This document shows, piece by piece, positions 1 through 12,018 of a stretch of 64,000 nt of DNA. The notes beneath the pieces were generated by a model. The model saw only the letters and a list, made by a program, of their open reading frames with translations, made no database searches and was not told the DNA's origin. The stretch comes from Castanea sativa (Eukaryota > Streptophyta > Magnoliopsida > Fagales > Fagaceae). The position numbers and the translations under genes were made by a program. The stretch spans positions 44,967,001 through 45,031,000 of the forward strand of contig NC_134013.1 in NCBI RefSeq assembly GCF_040712315.1. Reading direction: 5' to 3'. The first letter of the stretch is position 1. Each line of letters begins with the position of its first letter.

Positions 1-2543
1 TACGAGCCTCAGCAGAAACTCCCTGTGCGGTAGCATGGGCGGCAGAAGCTGTGGCAGGAAATACCACATCAGCCTCGTCAAAGAAACTTCCATGGGTGTG
101 CCCATGGAGGCAAAAATCTCCTCAGCTATGGGGTGATATATGGAGATAGGCTCGGGCTCGGCCTAAAAAAAAACAAGAAGAAAAGTGAAGAAGAGAGGAA
201 CGCATAAGGGTTAATGATGCAAAAAATAAAATAAAATAAAATAAAAGAAGGAAAGGAAGGAGACATACCTCAGACTCGGACTCATCAAGTGAAATAGGAT
301 GGGTGGCAGACGTATCCTCCTTGTGGTTAGACTGCAAAAAAAAAAATGGGGGACAAGAAGAAGGAAATAAGCCAACAAGTATACGGAGTTAGCCACAGGA
401 AAAGCCTTATACAAAAAAAATAATGAAGGGAAAGAAAGGTTAGAGATGACATGCTCTCCGCTCAGTAGTGGCGGGTGTCAGAGGAGGAGAGGTCTTCCTT
501 TTGCTGCCTCGGGTCCTGCTAGAAGGAGGAGCATCAGTAGATGCCCACAGAACAGTAGGCCTAGACTTGTCTGTAGCAGGGTGCCTGCTAGAACGGGTCA
601 AGCATAGAGAGGAGTAGAGCTCTCTAAAACTATGTTACCCGTGGGAGGAAGGTCACTCTCAAAAGGTACGATATCCGAACAGGTCTCAAAATAATCATCA
701 CCCTTCTTTTTCTTCGCAGACTTAGACTTGGCAGAACTCTTCTTCACGGGCACAGAAATGTTAGTCACCTTCACCCTCTTCTCCCAACCCATAGGGTAAT
801 CACCGGCATGCCAGAACCACCCTCTCTCTTCCTCAACCCACTCAAATATGGTAGACAGACTCTGTTTCCTGATATATGCCAATATAGATTTAGAAGGCAG
901 GAGTAATCGAGGATTGGCGAAAACAACTGCACCAAGCCCATCAGGAAGAATAAGAGAAAATCCACAACTGCCCAACAACTCCTTCTCAAATGAAGTCATC
1001 ACTGCCTACCAATATCCGTAGTAAAGCGCTTACTCTAAAACTCAAAGGCTGTGTGCCGTAGGAATGGCCGAACAGAAGTAAAGGACTCCATAAGAGAAGA
1101 AAGGTCATCAGGAATATCCTGATCCAGCTCAAATTGCCTCATTACTCAGTTAGCAGGGTAGTGCACAAATCTAACACCCTCATCAACCAGGAAAGGCAAC
1201 CACCCAACATTGGTGGCTGCCATGTAAGTGATACCCCTCTCCTCAAAACCAGTCAACGAGGTAGTGGTCCTAACAATATCAACAAACAGACCCATCATAG
1301 AATCAACACATGTGTAACCCGTGCCTAAGTTCCTATATGCTCTCCATGAAAACCCAACTCCTTTATCGAAGAACTCAACAACATGATGATCAATCGGTTT
1401 CCAACCAACCCAACGAAAAGCCAATGGAAAGTCAGACTCAAACCTACCGCAAAAATCAGTGATGACCCTCGGACACGAATGGTACTTCTCCTTAGCAAAG
1501 CAGACAGACCTACACTTTGTCAAGTGCTTGGCACAACGCTTGTACAACAAATGCTGCAGAATGGTGCTATGAACAGAGGTAGTGACTATGTGGCAAGACC
1601 ACTCCTGATTCTCATCACTACGTAGGATATCCAACTGGACATACAGATGTCCCAGGAACATGGGTGCTAGTGGCAAACTCAACCCAACAGAAATCTTAAT
1701 GGCTAATCGAAAATACAAAGGCTTCACAGCATAGTGGGGATGAGAGCCAAAAATAAACTTACAGAGCCAGAACGTGACAAAGGCCGTAAGGCAGAAAGCA
1801 ACAGAGATCTTAGAAGAGGAACCAACCCAATAAGACAATTTCGCATTGCCACTCATCTTCTTCCTCAACTCGGCCTCCACGGCTTCTTCTTCCGGAGAAA
1901 GCTCCAAAGCACCGAGGTTAGCGTCACTAAGAATAGGCAAAAGCAACTGGTTCACCACATCTTCCAAAGACACGGTGATCTCACTGTAGGAAAGAAATAA
2001 AGTGTAAGTAGCGGTGCACCACCGATGGACCAAATGGCGGAGATTGAACAAATCTCTGAAATTAGACAAGCAACGAGATGAGACAATAGCCTTCAATACA
2101 CCGGCCCGCTATAGCGACTCCATAAAGCCCATGTCAAACAACTCCTTGTCCACCCATTCCTTCCAATCCAAAGTAGTACCCGATCCAAACTCGAAGAGAA
2201 TGGGCACAGGAAGTGAGGTACCTTGGCAGATGGCAAGATCAGGAATCAAGAAAGCCAGCGAAGCCCAAGAAATGTCTGTGTTGTGATGGAAAATGGTAAG
2301 CCACACACGGCCCGGCGGCGGTGTGTATTTGCCGAGAACCTTTGGAAAATGGGCATGGGTATCATACCAAGGGTCTATAAGAGGAGCGCACTCACTATCG
2401 AGATCACGCCATGCCTCTTCCTAGTCGGAATGGTCCGATTCCAAATAGGCGGCCTCTTCGCCTATCTCTCACACGGCAGGATCATCGGAGACAACCTCTT
2501 TTCCCTTACGACCGGAAGAACCTTGGCTTTTTGCCAGTTTCAT
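1..2543 (-). pseudogene. Plant mobile domain (PMD) pseudogene, antisense gene of an LTR element (runs off left edge)
   Basis: Read on the minus strand from an ATG at 2543 (MKLAKSQGSSGRKGKE...), one frame runs through 2543-1003 and is broken by stops near 2470, 2423, 2109, 1144 and 1034. Several are explained by CGA to TGA or TGG to TAG (for example EFxSKRF, where W is expected). The central part (2306-1146) has the character of the PMD or aminotransferase-like family: the 'PPPGRVWLTIFHHN' start, the 'EITVSLEDVVNQLLLPIL' motif and a 'TDFCGRFESDFPLAFRWVGW' block. A basic linker (KKSSAKSKSAKKKK, about 700-760) follows, then probable small exons at 333-270 (SNHKEDTSATHP...) and 164-1. PMD proteins are a plant family shared by transposons and host genes. 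The gene is antisense to the LTR and PPT just right of it, so it is probably the extra ORF of a Ty3-type element. It looks dead. Confidence 0.72.
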
Positions 2544-2810
2544 AAGGTATTGGTTGATCGGAGTAGATGGTTGATGGTGTTTGAGAAAGAAGACACGGTG
2601 AAGAAAGGGGAAAGGAGAGAATATTTATGCTTGAAATGTGAAAGGACTCTTTCTTAAGTACCAACTTCATCAAGATTAACACAAAGGGATGCGATGGGTC
2701 AATTATTGGATAAGGGATGGAATTAATGAAGCGGAGGCCGTGTTTCAAAATAACTGCTAAACTGGGAAATTCGAAGAGACAACATTGTTCATAGTAGGAA
2801 AAGAAAAGAA

Positions 2811-2814
<4 letters not shown>

Positions 2815-2850
<36 letters not shown>
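2815..2850. repeat. (TA)n microsatellite
   Basis: About 30 bases of alternating T and A between the antisense PMD gene and the polypurine tract. Confidence 0.9.
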
Positions 2851-2851
<1 letters not shown>

Positions 2852-2960
2852 CGAGATGGGGTCAACTGTTCAAAAAACCCCGAAAAGGAAAAGAAGAAGA
2901 AAAGACAGGAAGGGCAGGAAAGTCTTTATTCACAAATGAACCGCAAGAGCATTTCATATG

Positions 2961-2975
2961 CTCAGGGGGACTAAA
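2961..2975 (+). other. Polypurine tract before 3' LTR
   Basis: CTCAGGGGGACTAAA lies directly before the TGTTGAGG start of the long terminal repeat. A G-rich purine run at this position primes plus-strand DNA in LTR retrotransposons. It shows that the following LTR is a 3' LTR and that the element body lies to the left, partly outside the window. Confidence 0.65.
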
Positions 2976-4988
2976 TGTTGAGGTTTATTTTTGAAAAGCT
3001 TAGCAGTTGGAAGAAGCCCAACAATATGGGAAAGAAGAGAGTTAGTGGATTGATAAGAAGGAACCATTAACGGCAGGAATGATGGATCATAAGCCCATAA
3101 AATAAATAAATGGGTCTTGAGGAAAGCAAATGGGCCCAGAGGAGCCCAAAAGAGGAAGTAGTAAACCAATGGGTGTTATGTAATGAAGAAAAGCAAGAAT
3201 GGGCCCCAGTAGACCCGATGTAATGAAGCAAGAAAGAAAGGGGTTGATGGAAAGCCTATGAGCCCCAAGGATGAAGGATAAAGTAATTGGGTCAAGGAAG
3301 CCCAAAAGAGTTAGCAAGGTGCCCATGGGAATGCAGATTTAAGAAATGGGCCAAGGATGCCCAAAGAAAGCAAATGGGTCAAGGATGCCCAAGGAGAAAG
3401 AAATGGGACGAAGAAGCCCATAAGCAATGTATTAGATTGGGAAAGCCCAAAGTAGCATGACTGACCATGCGGAGTCATTGAAAGAAGGGCGGGTAGCAGG
3501 GCCAAAGAGGCCCAGCAAACACGAGTCCAATAATACCGTGGCAAGAATAGCAGAATGGTGTGGCAGGAATGGCAACAAGACTACGGGTGAAGCAAGGAAT
3601 GGACTAAAAGGAGAAGCCCAAGCAAGGCCCAGCCCTTGAAAAGAAGCAGACCAATAAGGAATGAAAGACTAAAAGACGGTTCACGCTATAAGAGGTCAAG
3701 AATGGACGGCAGAATGCACAGACGAGCCCTACACCATGGCAAATGCATAAGCAGCAAACAGGTTTTGGACGTAAGCAGGAAGTAGAGCATGCGCAAGATC
3801 CAAGCACTACCAGCCTGTACCCAGCCAATATAGGAGTTGTGGGTCATGAGTCAGAGGTAAGAGAGGATATGGTCTGGCGGTGGGGAGAAAGGGAAGCCTA
3901 TTCTAGGATTCCCGCTCAAGCTCTTTTAGGGGAAATGTCCTGCTGGGATGACATACCACCCAAAAGAGGGAGGATGAGCTAGAACCACTAGGTGCATGCC
4001 ATGAGGGATAGGAAGAGAGAACACCCATACTGTGGCAGATGAGAAGGCCACGGTAAGCAAACAAACAAAACAACCTTCTTTGTCTGGTAATAGGGAGTGG
4101 CACAGCCAGCACAGGTAAGTGGTGGCAGCTGGGGCACTGACAGACCAATCGTGGTCGACAAGGACACCCAGACCAGACAAAAGTTGTTAAGGGGTAAAAT
4201 GGTAAAAAAAATAGTCACGGCAGGTAGTATATAAAGAGTCATTGCCGAGCATAATAAGGGGGGAGGCAACGGTGGCAATCACCACAAAAGTGATCACTAT
4301 CACGCCGCACAAGAAAGCACTAAAGAAAAAAGAAAAAACAAAAGGAAGAATTGAAATAGTAAAACAGGGGAAAGAAATAGAGAGTTAGAAAAAAAGAGCG
4401 AGAGAGATTAGAATGGCAGGCATACACCAATAGGTTTTCTCCTTCTCACCCTCTTATGGCCTACCCTCTGCTAAGGAATACTTTCGGGCACAAGCCATTC
4501 AGGTCCGCTCCCTCAAAGTGTGTAATTTTCAAGGTAAGATGCTCCTGCAAGGTTATCCACGTTGAGGAAATGGTTCCCTCCTTGGCCATAGCCCCGTGAC
4601 TAAACTGAATGTGGCAAGCTAGTTATATTCTTTTTTTAACTTCATTGATTATTGCTATAGTTTCTCCTCCAGCCTTTATTATTACTTTTACAACTTGATC
4701 TTTTCTTTTATTTTTGTGAAAGACTGTTTACTTAGTTTGCCTAACAATGACGTAATCTCACTTATCATTGTTTTGTTGTACCCATTCCGCCACAACTTTC
4801 TTCTGCAGCAGCTTCGCCTGCCATGAGCATGTGACAATATTTTCAGCAAATAGAGGCATAGTTTGTGCGCAAGCCAGATCAAAGTGAGTTGCAGTTGGGC
4901 CGGTCCCGACTCTCTTATCCAGAATACTTGGGCCCAGTACGGGAGGAGGCAGCCCAGCCCAACCCAAAATCACAAAAAGCCCACCACA
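2976..4988 (+). mobile_element. 3' LTR of a Ty3-type retrotransposon (about 2.0 kb)
   Basis: The LTR starts TGTTGAGG and ends CCCACCACA. Its limits were set by comparison with the inverse copy at 18629-20718: both share the start TGTTGA, many 'AAGCCCA' or 'GGGCTT' phrases, the block around 4150-4230 (ACCATTTT...CCCCTTAA), the phrase 'AAAGTGTGTAAT' and the end AAAxGCCCACCACA. No protein is encoded; the long ORFs here are chance frames in low-complexity DNA. The 5' half of the element lies left of the window. The size and the antisense PMD gene fit the Tat lineage of Ty3-type elements, but no polymerase is visible to prove it. Confidence 0.7.
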
Positions 4989-5647
4989 TGTGCATTGGAT
5001 TGTTATATTGCTATTTGTGTTGTGATGTTGATACATGTATGTATGTTGCTTTGATGAACTCAAAACCGCATAGTTTGTATCATTAATTCCACTTTTATTT
5101 GGTAGATCTTAGATCACATTCAATTTGAATGGTTCCCTTTGCTCAAAAGTCCATACCTTACATAAGATTCATTGGAACACCACTCTCCTTCTATTGCTTG
5201 CTGACTCTCTCTCTCTCTTTTCTTTCGATTCTTTTTTTTTTATTCCAGGTACTAAGTTTGTGGTTTAACTTTATCGGTTGTGGTAAAAAATACTAAAACG
5301 AAGGAGGAATAGCCATCGGGCAATGAATATCAAAACCTTCTTTTGTATTTAAGAGGTACAAACTAACTTTTAGTATTCATTTTATTTTGTTTGGTAATGG
5401 TTTTTTGCGAATCGGAGTGGTTTGTTTGTTTTGCTTTTATTTCTTTATTGGTTGAGATATTTACTAACTCACATCATTTCTATAATTTATAACTTGGTCC
5501 TGCATCATGTGGGTACAATGTTAAAAATATAAGTCACATTACATTTTAAAAATTTCAAGCGCTTGTACATCTACAACCTCATTAGTTGCTTTATATAATA
5601 CCTTTATTAATAAGCTCAAGTAGTTGGTTGCAATCCCACGATGCTTT
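4989..5647. other. Gene-free stretch between two LTRs
   Basis: AT-rich DNA with a short CT repeat near 5205-5220 and T-runs. No coding frame of note. It is the original flank into which the Copia element at 5648 inserted. Confidence 0.5.
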
Positions 5648-7067
5648 TGTTGGTAAATCTGGTTTTGTATCTCATACAAAACACACAGCGGAAGCAACAA
5701 CATGGATCTATTTCATTCATGATTGGTAACATGCACTATATAAATTTCAGAATTTAAGAATAAGATAGTGCACCTTAGTGTGGTGAAATTCAAAATAAAA
5801 GATTAGAAGTACTTGGGAATACTTTTAATCTTCACTCAAATTCCACTTTATGCCCAAGAAGTGTTGTCTCTCAATCACTTTCCAAGGGAGAATAATTGAG
5901 TGGCTTCACTCACACATACACACCATTTCACAATGATGTCTCTCTTTTTCTTTTTTTAATATTAAAAAATTTTGTATGTTTCTCCCTTTATAACTAACTG
6001 ATTATCTAATTGGACTGGCTTATTGGGCCTTTCCAGTTGGGTTTTAGTGTGTGGCTTGGAGTGGGACCAAAAAGGACTAATAAGACACTAGCTCCAATGG
6101 ACCTTGGGCTTTTCTGTCAACTCTTGACAAGTCCAAAGTTACTATTAACTATATTTAATACCACTATATAAATATAATTGTACTCTAGGCCTTATTAATA
6201 AATTATATCCCAAGACTTTATTATACATGCAACCCCTTCATAAAATATTCATTGTAATACAAAGTCATAAATGTAGATTGCCACTTTGAAGATTACTACA
6301 TCTTAATCCTTGAGTACCCAGTTTAATCCTTTAAGTTATTCATCATATATTTATGAAATCCAATTTCATAAATATATACTTTAGTATTTCCTTACCAAAG
6401 TGGTTAGGCCTAACACTCTGAATCACCAAACCCATTAAACTTATCTCAAGAGAATATTTTATATCTCCGTTAAGAGATTATGAATTCCATCTTGAGAATA
6501 TATGTTCCATCAACACTAAATGTGGCTGCCCAACGTACTGAGGTTTTGACTGTTACTTTAGATCTCACTCTTGATATATCAAAAAAAACCTACACCTTAT
6601 GATCAGGTCCATTATTCTCTCAAGATTAAGAGTCCATGCAAATAGAAGTCATGAGATTTATTATTCATTTGACAATCATTAGGAGAATAATAAATCTCAC
6701 AGCGGTCCGGTTCAATATGTCTTAACTCTTAAAACATATCAACATACCAACTAGAAGTCTCCACTTCCATGATCAAGACAAATCATCTTAGTTGATATGT
6801 TATAGTCGTTGCAGATGAAATGCCCAATTTCATCACCGACTACGAACTATAATTCTGAGTTTACAAAGAACTTATGATTTATATCTTCTGTGACTTTTCA
6901 CATAAATCACATACTATGCATCTCATGGACTATATGATAATGTCCAAATATTCATGTTACCATTATTTTAGATAATAATAAAACAACTTTGTTAATCATA
7001 ACATTAAGTCATACATATTATCATACATTGCATCATACAATAGGATTTAAGAGCACACATCCTAACA
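5648..7067 (-). repeat. Copia 3' LTR
   Basis: 1,420 bases, starting TGTTGGTAAAT and ending CACACATCCTAACA as read on the plus strand. It aligns along its length with the LTR at 13898-15300 and more loosely with the solo LTR at 12019-13447. Confidence 0.88.
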
Positions 7068-7082
7068 ATCTCCCACTTGCCC
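7068..7082 (-). other. Copia polypurine tract
   Basis: On the minus strand the sequence reads GGGCAAGTGGGAGAT directly before the 3' LTR start TGTTAGG. The phrase GTGGGAGATTGTT is typical of plant Copia elements at this junction. Confidence 0.85.
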
Positions 7083-7089
7083 TAAAGAC

Positions 7090-10000
7090 TATTGTGCACT
7101 TATCTAACTCTCATTCCCTCCAAATGTGACTCAAAAGTCCTTTGTGGCAAGGTTTTGGTAAAGGGATCCATTAGATTACTTGCACTATCAATCTTTGCTG
7201 CTGCTACTACATCTCCTCGAGCAACAATGTCTCGAATAATGTGGTACTTTCTCTCAATGTACTTTCCTTTCTCATGATTCCTCAGATCTTTGAATTGTGC
7301 AACCGCTCCACTATTGTAGCAAAACAATGTGATGAGAACTTGCTCCATTCTCACAACACCAAGATCATAAAGGAATTTCTTGAGCCAAACAGCTTCCTTT
7401 GCCACCTCACAAGCAGCAACATATTCAACTTCCATGGTGAAGTCCACAATACAAGATTGCTTAACACTCCTCCAACTTATGGCTCCACCCTCCTAAGGTG
7501 AACACATAACCTAAAGTGGACTTTCTAAAATCAAGATCTAACTAAAAATATGAATCTGTATAACTAATAGGAATCAAATCCTCACTATTGTAAACAAGAA
7601 TATAATGTCTCGTTCTCCGTAGATACTTGAGAATATGTTTTACAGCTTGCCAATGTTTAAGTCCTGGATTTGATTGATATCGGCTTACCATGCCAGCTAA
7701 TTAACAGATATCTGGTCTAGTACATAGCATGGCATACATGAGACTTCCCACTGCTGAAGCATAATGAACTTGTCTCATGGTATTTTCTTCTTCAAGAGTC
7801 TTAAGCCTTTGGTCATCAGACAAAGGAACTCCATGTCTAAAAGGTAGTAATCCTTTCTTGGAGTTTTGCATGCTAAACCGTTCTAGAACCTTATCTATAT
7901 ACCCAGTTTGTGATCAACCTAACATCTTATTCTTGCGATCTCGCAAAAACTTGATCCCTAGAATAAAGTTAGCTTCACCCAAGTCCTTCATTTCCAATTG
8001 GCTTGGCAACCAAACCTTTACCGATGACATTACCCCTACATCATTTCTAATGAGTAGAATATCATCAACATAAAGCACTAGGAACATTACTATTTTGTCT
8101 CGATGTCTTTTGTACACATATGGTTCATCAAGATTTTGTTCAAAACCAAATGATTTGATTGCTTCATCAAATCTGATGTTCCATGACCTAGATACTTGTT
8201 TAAGTCCATAAATGGACATTTTCAACTTGCATACCATATGCTCTTGGTTCTTTGCTATGAAACCTTCCGGTTGCATCATATAGATTTCTTCTTCAAGATT
8301 GCCATTAAGAAATGCAATCTTGACATCCATTTGCCAAATCTCATAATCATAATGAGCAGCAATGGATAAGAGAATTCTGATAGATTTAAGCATGGCTACT
8401 GGCGAAAAAGTTTTATCATAGTCAATACCTTCTTTTTGTGTATATCCTTTCGCCACTAGTCTTGCTTTAAAGGTTTCAACATTTCCATATATCCCTCTCT
8501 TCCTCTTGTAAACCCATTTGCAACCAACAGGTTTAATGCCGTTAAGCGCCTTCACAAGATCTCAAACTAGATTGGAATACATAGAATCCAATTCAGATTT
8601 CATAGCTTGGACCCAATGATATGCATCTATATCATTCATTGCCTCTTCATAAGTGTAGGGATCCAATTCAGCCTCTTCTAAGATAGCTTCATAAGTTTCT
8701 CCAAAACCTATAAATCTTATAGGAGGCCGAAAAATTCTCCCATTACGACGAGGCACCTATGTACTAGTCATCTCATGAGTAATGTCTTGTGGTGTATCCA
8801 AAAAAACCACATCATTCCTAGTTTCATCCATTAGTTGTTCAATTACAATTTCATCTAATTCAGCCAATAGAACTTTACTTCTAGGATTAAAATTATTCAC
8901 ATAATCATCTTCCAAAAATTTGGCATGGGTGCTAACAAACACTTTGTTATCCTTATGATTATAGAATAAATAACCCTTAGTTTCCTTCGAATACCCTAAA
9001 AACATGCATACTTCCGTTTTAGCTTCCAACTTATCAGACTTCCCTTTCAACACATGTGCTGGACATCTCCAAATGTGGAGATATTTCATACTAGGCTTGT
9101 GCCCACTCCACAATTCCTTAGGTGTGTTGTGAATAGATTTTGATGGAATTAGATTCAAAATATGCATAGTAGTTTTTAGTGCATATCCCCAAAAGAAAAT
9201 TGGTAAAGTTGAATAACTCATCATGGATCTAACCATTTCCAAAAGAGCCCGATTCCTTCTTTCCGCTACACCATTTTGTTAGGGAGTTCCAGGTGCAGTC
9301 AATTAGGATACAATCCCATTTTGAATTAGGTAATCCTTGAAATCCCCAAGAAGGTATTCGCCACCTCGATCAGATCGAATGGCCTTTATGCGTTTACCCA
9401 ATTGATTTTCAACTTCAACCCTAAAGTCTTTGAACTTTTCAAAGGCTTCGGACTTACATCTCATTAGGTACACATAACCATACCTTGAGTAATCATCCGT
9501 AAAAGAGATGAAGATAACCTCATTTTGTTTGGGTTGACATAGGACCACATACATTTGTATGAACTAATTCAAGCAACTCTTGGGCTCTTCCACCTTTTGC
9601 ATTAAAAGGCCGTTTGCTTATTTTACCTTCCAAACAAGATTCGCAAACTAGAAATCCATCAAAGTCCATGGGTTGTAAAAGTCCATCTTGGATTAGTCTT
9701 TGAATCTTATTTGAATTAATATAACCCAAACGCAAGTGTCATAGATATGCATCACTAGTAGAAGGAAACTTTCTCTTTAATGATTTTACATGAGAGCTAC
9801 TATCTAATTCAGAATTGTATAATTCATGCTTTCTAGGAGTTAAAATATAAAGACCATCCACAATATTGTCAGAACAGATAAACATTTTATCATTCTTTAT
9901 TACAACATTGTCTTTGAGGATAACACAATATCCATGTTTACCTAAGTAAGTTGCAGAAATTAAATTCCTACGAACATTAGGTACATACAAACAGTCTTCC

Positions 10001-11055
10001 AATATTAAAATTTTAGACTCAAAACATAAATTAAACACTCCAACAGCTACAATCGGAATCCTGCTTCCATCAGCCAAAGTAAGAAATAGTTCTCCCTCAT
10101 TCAACTTTCTGGTCTCCTGGAACCCCTGCAAAGAATTGCAGATATGATTATTACAACCTGAATCCACACACCAGGAATCCGTGGGATTCTGTACCAAACA
10201 TATTTCAAGAAGAAATGAACTCTTCATACCCTTATTCTTGGCAACCTTAAATATTGGATAATTCCTCTTCCAATGTCTTTTCTCACCACAATGGAAACAC
10301 TTTCCTTTGGTTTTTTTTCCTTTGTTGGCAACTGCTAGGGCAATTTGTTCACCATCTTTCTTGGTGAAGTCCCTCTTCTTCTTCTTCTTTTTACCCTTGC
10401 TTTTCGACTTAGGTTGAGAAGTAGAAGCATTAGCCATATTGGCATTAACACTAGAAGTACCAAGGATGCCTTCCGCCACTACCTACTCATTCATCAATTC
10501 AGACAATGAATAAATCTTTTTGTTCATATTATAGTTAAGTCTAAATTCCCTGAATGATTCTGGTAGTGACTAGAGTATCATATCCACTTGGGATTCTCCA
10601 TCAATATCGGCACCTAAAACTTCCAATGTATTCAGATTGGAGATCATCCTAAGACAATGCTTTCTCACTGAAGTACCTTCAGCCATTTTGGTATTATAAA
10701 TCTGCCTCATAGTTTCTTGCCTTGCAGAACGGCCTTGCTCACCAAAAATCTCCTTCAGACTTAGCATTATGTTTGAAGCAAGTTCTACATCCTAAATTTG
10801 ATGTTGTAGAACATTTGAAATAGATGCTAAGATATAGCACTTAGCCATCTCATTAGATTTCTGCTAATGATCATATCACTGTTTTTCCTTAAGAGAAGCA
10901 TCTAATGATGGAAAGTAAGGACATGGTTGAGTAAGCACATATTTGTGCTCTTCAACTGTAAGAACAATATCCAAATTTCTCTTCCAGTCAACATAGTTGG
11001 ATCCAGTCAGTTTATTTTGATTAAGAATAGAAACAAGTGGGCTAAATGATGTCAT
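7090..11055 (-). pseudogene. Copia gag-pol polyprotein, inactivated
   Basis: Gag starts at 11055 with MTSFSPLVSILNQNKLTG, followed by NYVDWKRNL. A zinc knuckle lies near 10300 (CFHCGEKRHWKRNYP); its last cysteine is replaced by tyrosine. The protease site follows (WCVDSG near 10170). The GAG-pre-integrase and integrase core span about 9735-8760 (HTNVCGPMS, FTDDYSRYGYVYL, SDRGGEY, NGVAERRNR). Reverse transcriptase spans about 8570-7500, with [19 protein letters not shown] and the catalytic YVDD near 8070. RNase H ends the frame (MEVEYVAACEVAKEAVWL near 7430, HIERKYH-like motif near 7190). Stops interrupt gag, integrase, the linker and RT, and frameshifts occur near 9530 and in RNase H. Most stops sit where Q, R or W is expected (PGTPxQNG; NLVxDLV), consistent with C-to-T or G-to-A decay. 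It is a fossil with all domains recognisable. Confidence 0.92.
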
Positions 11056-11762
11056 GATTTAAATCTGAAAATAATAAACATGAATATAATAAGTAAACTA
11101 GACATTATCAATTTAGCATATAAGCATATAATATGGAACCTTAATAAACCATAAAATAATATATGCAACAACAACCCAATACATGTCTATAATTCCTTGG
11201 TAGCAAGTTTATTATAAACATATTAATTGGTTGAGAACTATTTTCATTATCAGTGCTATCATGATAACTCTTATCAAACATTAATAATATGCCATATTAC
11301 CTTTAGCCTCTAAGTAATAATGACATAGCTTCTTTGGGAGGTTAATGTTACACCTAGTCTAGTGTACACCATTATCTAAAGCCATGTGTACCACATTTCA
11401 TCTCCCTTTTATAGTGTTTAAACTTGTAGTATCATGAAACAAAACACCCTTCTTTGGGATCGCGAGGCATATACACCAAAACGAGGTGTTTATCCATACT
11501 ACTTTAAACGAGTAAGTTCAATCTTGTAATATTATGAAGTAAACACCCTCCTTTGGGATCGTGAGGCATATACGCCAAGACGAAGTGTTTACCCACACTA
11601 CTATGAACCGATAATGAAGGCCTTGAGATCCAACCCTTGTATCTCTCTCTCACTAGATGTTTTAAATTAAAATTTTTTAAGATTAAGAACCATAATAATG
11701 CTAGACAGTTTGAAAACATAATCCTAATCTCATTAGGAATAAATTTCATAATCCTAGCATTA

Positions 11763-11822
11763 ATATATATATATATATAAACCAAGGCAAGCAATAATGC
11801 TACGTTCATATAAACCCATATG

Positions 11823-11865
<43 letters not shown>
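11763..11865. repeat. (TA)n microsatellites in Copia 5' untranslated DNA
   Basis: Two runs of alternating T and A, at about 11763-11778 and 11829-11865, lie within the internal non-coding part of the Copia element upstream of gag. The rest of 11056-12018 shows no coding signal; short repeated phrases such as 'CCTTTGGGATCG' occur twice near 11450 and 11550. Confidence 0.85.
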
Positions 11866-11870
<5 letters not shown>

Positions 11871-12018
11871 GGATTGGATACATTCAAGGTAATAAACAAG
11901 CAGTTAGGCCTTGACTCATGCAAATTATTACATTATATAAATTTACATGCATGATGGCCATTAAGAACATGCACTCCAAGCCAAGCGGTGCAAAAAAGAA
12001 TCCAAGTGATGCAATAAC

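Noticed and set aside
1134..2657. Plus-strand ORFs across the PMD region
   Set aside because: Shadows of the minus-strand PMD gene; the minus frame carries the recognisable domain.
2954..4278. Several overlapping ORFs on the minus strand (60-96 codons)
   Set aside because: They lie inside an LTR, overlap each other in different frames and are repeats of Leu/Phe/Pro-rich words from the GGGCC/AAGCCCA motifs.
7092..8073. Plus-strand ORFs in the Copia pol region
   Set aside because: Shadow frames of the minus-strand RT and RNase H.
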